Assembly (NCBI GenBank): GCA_014190175.1
Contig: BJFZ01000007.1
Location: 1-44,188, forward strand
From: Actinomycetes bacterium
GTDB taxonomy: Bacteria > Actinomycetota > Actinomycetes > Nanopelagicales > Nanopelagicaceae
Direction of reading: 5' to 3'
DNA: 44,188 bases
Shown: positions 43,511 through 44,188 of the stretch, in pieces
Layout: each line of letters begins with the position of its first letter
How positions within the stretch are numbered: the first letter of the stretch is position 1
The notes under the pieces: generated by a model
Database searches by the model: none
Told to the model about the DNA's origin: nothing
Seen by the model: only the letters and a program-made list of their open reading frames with translations
Translations under genes and position numbers: made by a program

Positions 43511-44188
43511 ATGCCACCGATCGACGATAGTGAAATCAAACGGGTTTTAGTGATCAGCGCCCATCCCGATGATTCTGATTTCGGAGCAGCCGGAACAATT
43601 GCGCAATGGATTAACAAGGGTATTGAAGTGGCATACGTTTTTTGCACTAATGGAGATCAAGGCGGCGAAGCATCAGGTTTCACTAAAGAAGAGATGCCCG
43701 CAATTCGTCAGCGTGAACAAATTGCAGCAGGTGCGGCAATCGGAGTCACTGATATTACATTTTTAAATTATGTTGATGGACATCTTGAAGCAACACTTGG
43801 TTTACGAAAAGACCTTGTTCGCCAGATTCGCAAATCTCAACCAGATCGAATGGTTTGCCAAAGTCCAGAAAGAAATTGGGATCGTATTGGTGCCAGCCAC
43901 CCAGATCATTTAGCTGCAGGTGAAGCATCCATTCAAGCGGTATACCCAGATGCTCGTAATCCTTTTGCATTTACCGATTTACTTGATGATGAAGGTTTAA
44001 TGCCTTGGCGCGTTAAGGAAGTTTGGGTGACAGCTTTCGCCAATCCAGACCACTACGTTGATATCACTGACACTTTTGAGATGAAAATGAAAACATTGCA
44101 CGCTCATGCATCTCAAACTTCACATAACCCAGAGTTGGAAAATTTAGTTAAAGAGTGGGGAACGCGAAATGCAGAAGCAGCCGGTTTT
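43511..44188 (+). CDS. PIG-L family deacetylase, truncated by window edge
   Basis: 226 codons are present and the gene continues past the right edge. The PIG-L/LmbE metal-binding motif VISAHPDDSDFGAAGT is near the N-terminus, and the second metal histidine is in GASHPDHLAAGEA. The family removes N-acetyl groups from GlcNAc-type substrates, including MshB and Mca in mycothiol metabolism; a specific substrate cannot be named here. AAGGAG lies 5 bases before the ATG, so unlike most unit-leading genes here it uses a Shine-Dalgarno. It is divergent from pcrA. Confidence 0.88.
   Translation, partial: MPPIDDSEIKRVLVISAHPDDSDFGAAGTIAQWINKGIEVAYVFCTNGDQGGEASGFTKEEMPAIRQREQIAAGAAIGVTDITFLNYVDGHLEATLGLRKDLVRQIRKSQPDRMVCQSPERNWDRIGASHPDHLAAGEASIQAVYPDARNPFAFTDLLDDEGLMPWRVKEVWVTAFANPDHYVDITDTFEMKMKTLHAHASQTSHNPELENLVKEWGTRNAEAAGF

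Noticed and set aside
1..44188. Mobile elements, prophage, CRISPR, toxin-antitoxin or defence system
   Set aside because: No transposase, integrase, direct-repeat array or defence-type gene was seen; all genes fit a conserved core chromosome.

Overview
The window looks like core chromosome of a streamlined, low-GC actinobacterium, most likely a freshwater planktonic lineage of the acI / Nanopelagicales type. The lineage call is an inference from three things. Many proteins belong to families that are largely actinobacterial (DUF3117, DUF3017, DUF6350, the acyl-CoA carboxylase epsilon subunit, the actinobacterial form of DapD). Base composition looks only slightly above 40% G+C by eye. Packing is extreme: with the boundaries given here only about 1 kb of 44 kb is non-coding, and the longest gene-free stretch is 135 bases. 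I see no tRNA, rRNA, CRISPR array, insertion sequence, phage gene or pseudogene.

Layout. Positions 1-2805 hold the start of a PHP-domain gene, a DMT-family transporter, and a soluble PRC/MgtE_N/CBS protein paired with a DUF1003 membrane protein. Positions 2807-5465 hold mrp, tatB and an HtrA-type protease; 5543-7626 an O-methyltransferase and pepA; 7693-8700 nhaA. Positions 8703-12324 hold DUF3117, a sigma-region-4-only protein, an SRPBCC protein, an MFS transporter, a LOG-family hydrolase and dapD. Much of this first part resembles a compacted version of the dapD-to-mgtE region of Mycobacterium tuberculosis, but sigE and its anti-sigma gene are absent. Positions 12321-19513 form a cell-envelope glycopolymer module: SpoIID/LytB-like protein, Wzm/Wzt-type exporter, family 2 glycosyltransferase, LCP ligase and UDP-sugar dehydrogenase. 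Positions 19469-21131 hold purE and purK.

Positions 21153-27520 form a biotin- and B12-dependent acyl-CoA module: biotin ligase, carboxylase beta, epsilon and alpha subunits with maf inserted, and the large subunit of methylmalonyl-CoA mutase. Its cobalamin-binding subunit lies about 13 kb away, immediately upstream of sucC. Positions 27590-30839 hold a D,D-carboxypeptidase, trpS and a CNNM/CorC-like protein. Positions 30975-32063 hold a lone MsiK/UgpC-type sugar-transporter ATPase with a structured leader and the only clear intrinsic terminator. The last part is a leftward central-metabolism block (sucC, sucD, DUF6350, purN, purH, folD, DUF3017, mdh, icd), followed by pcrA and a truncated PIG-L deacetylase gene.

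The strongest structural signal is regulatory. Most genes that begin a transcription unit have a TANNNT box ending exactly 6 or 7 bases before the ATG or GTG and no Shine-Dalgarno sequence, which predicts leaderless mRNAs. Several divergent pairs place two such boxes so close together, and in the birA/pccB pair overlapping, that the two promoters should exclude each other. Nearly all convergent gene pairs have touching or overlapping stops, with no room for a terminator.
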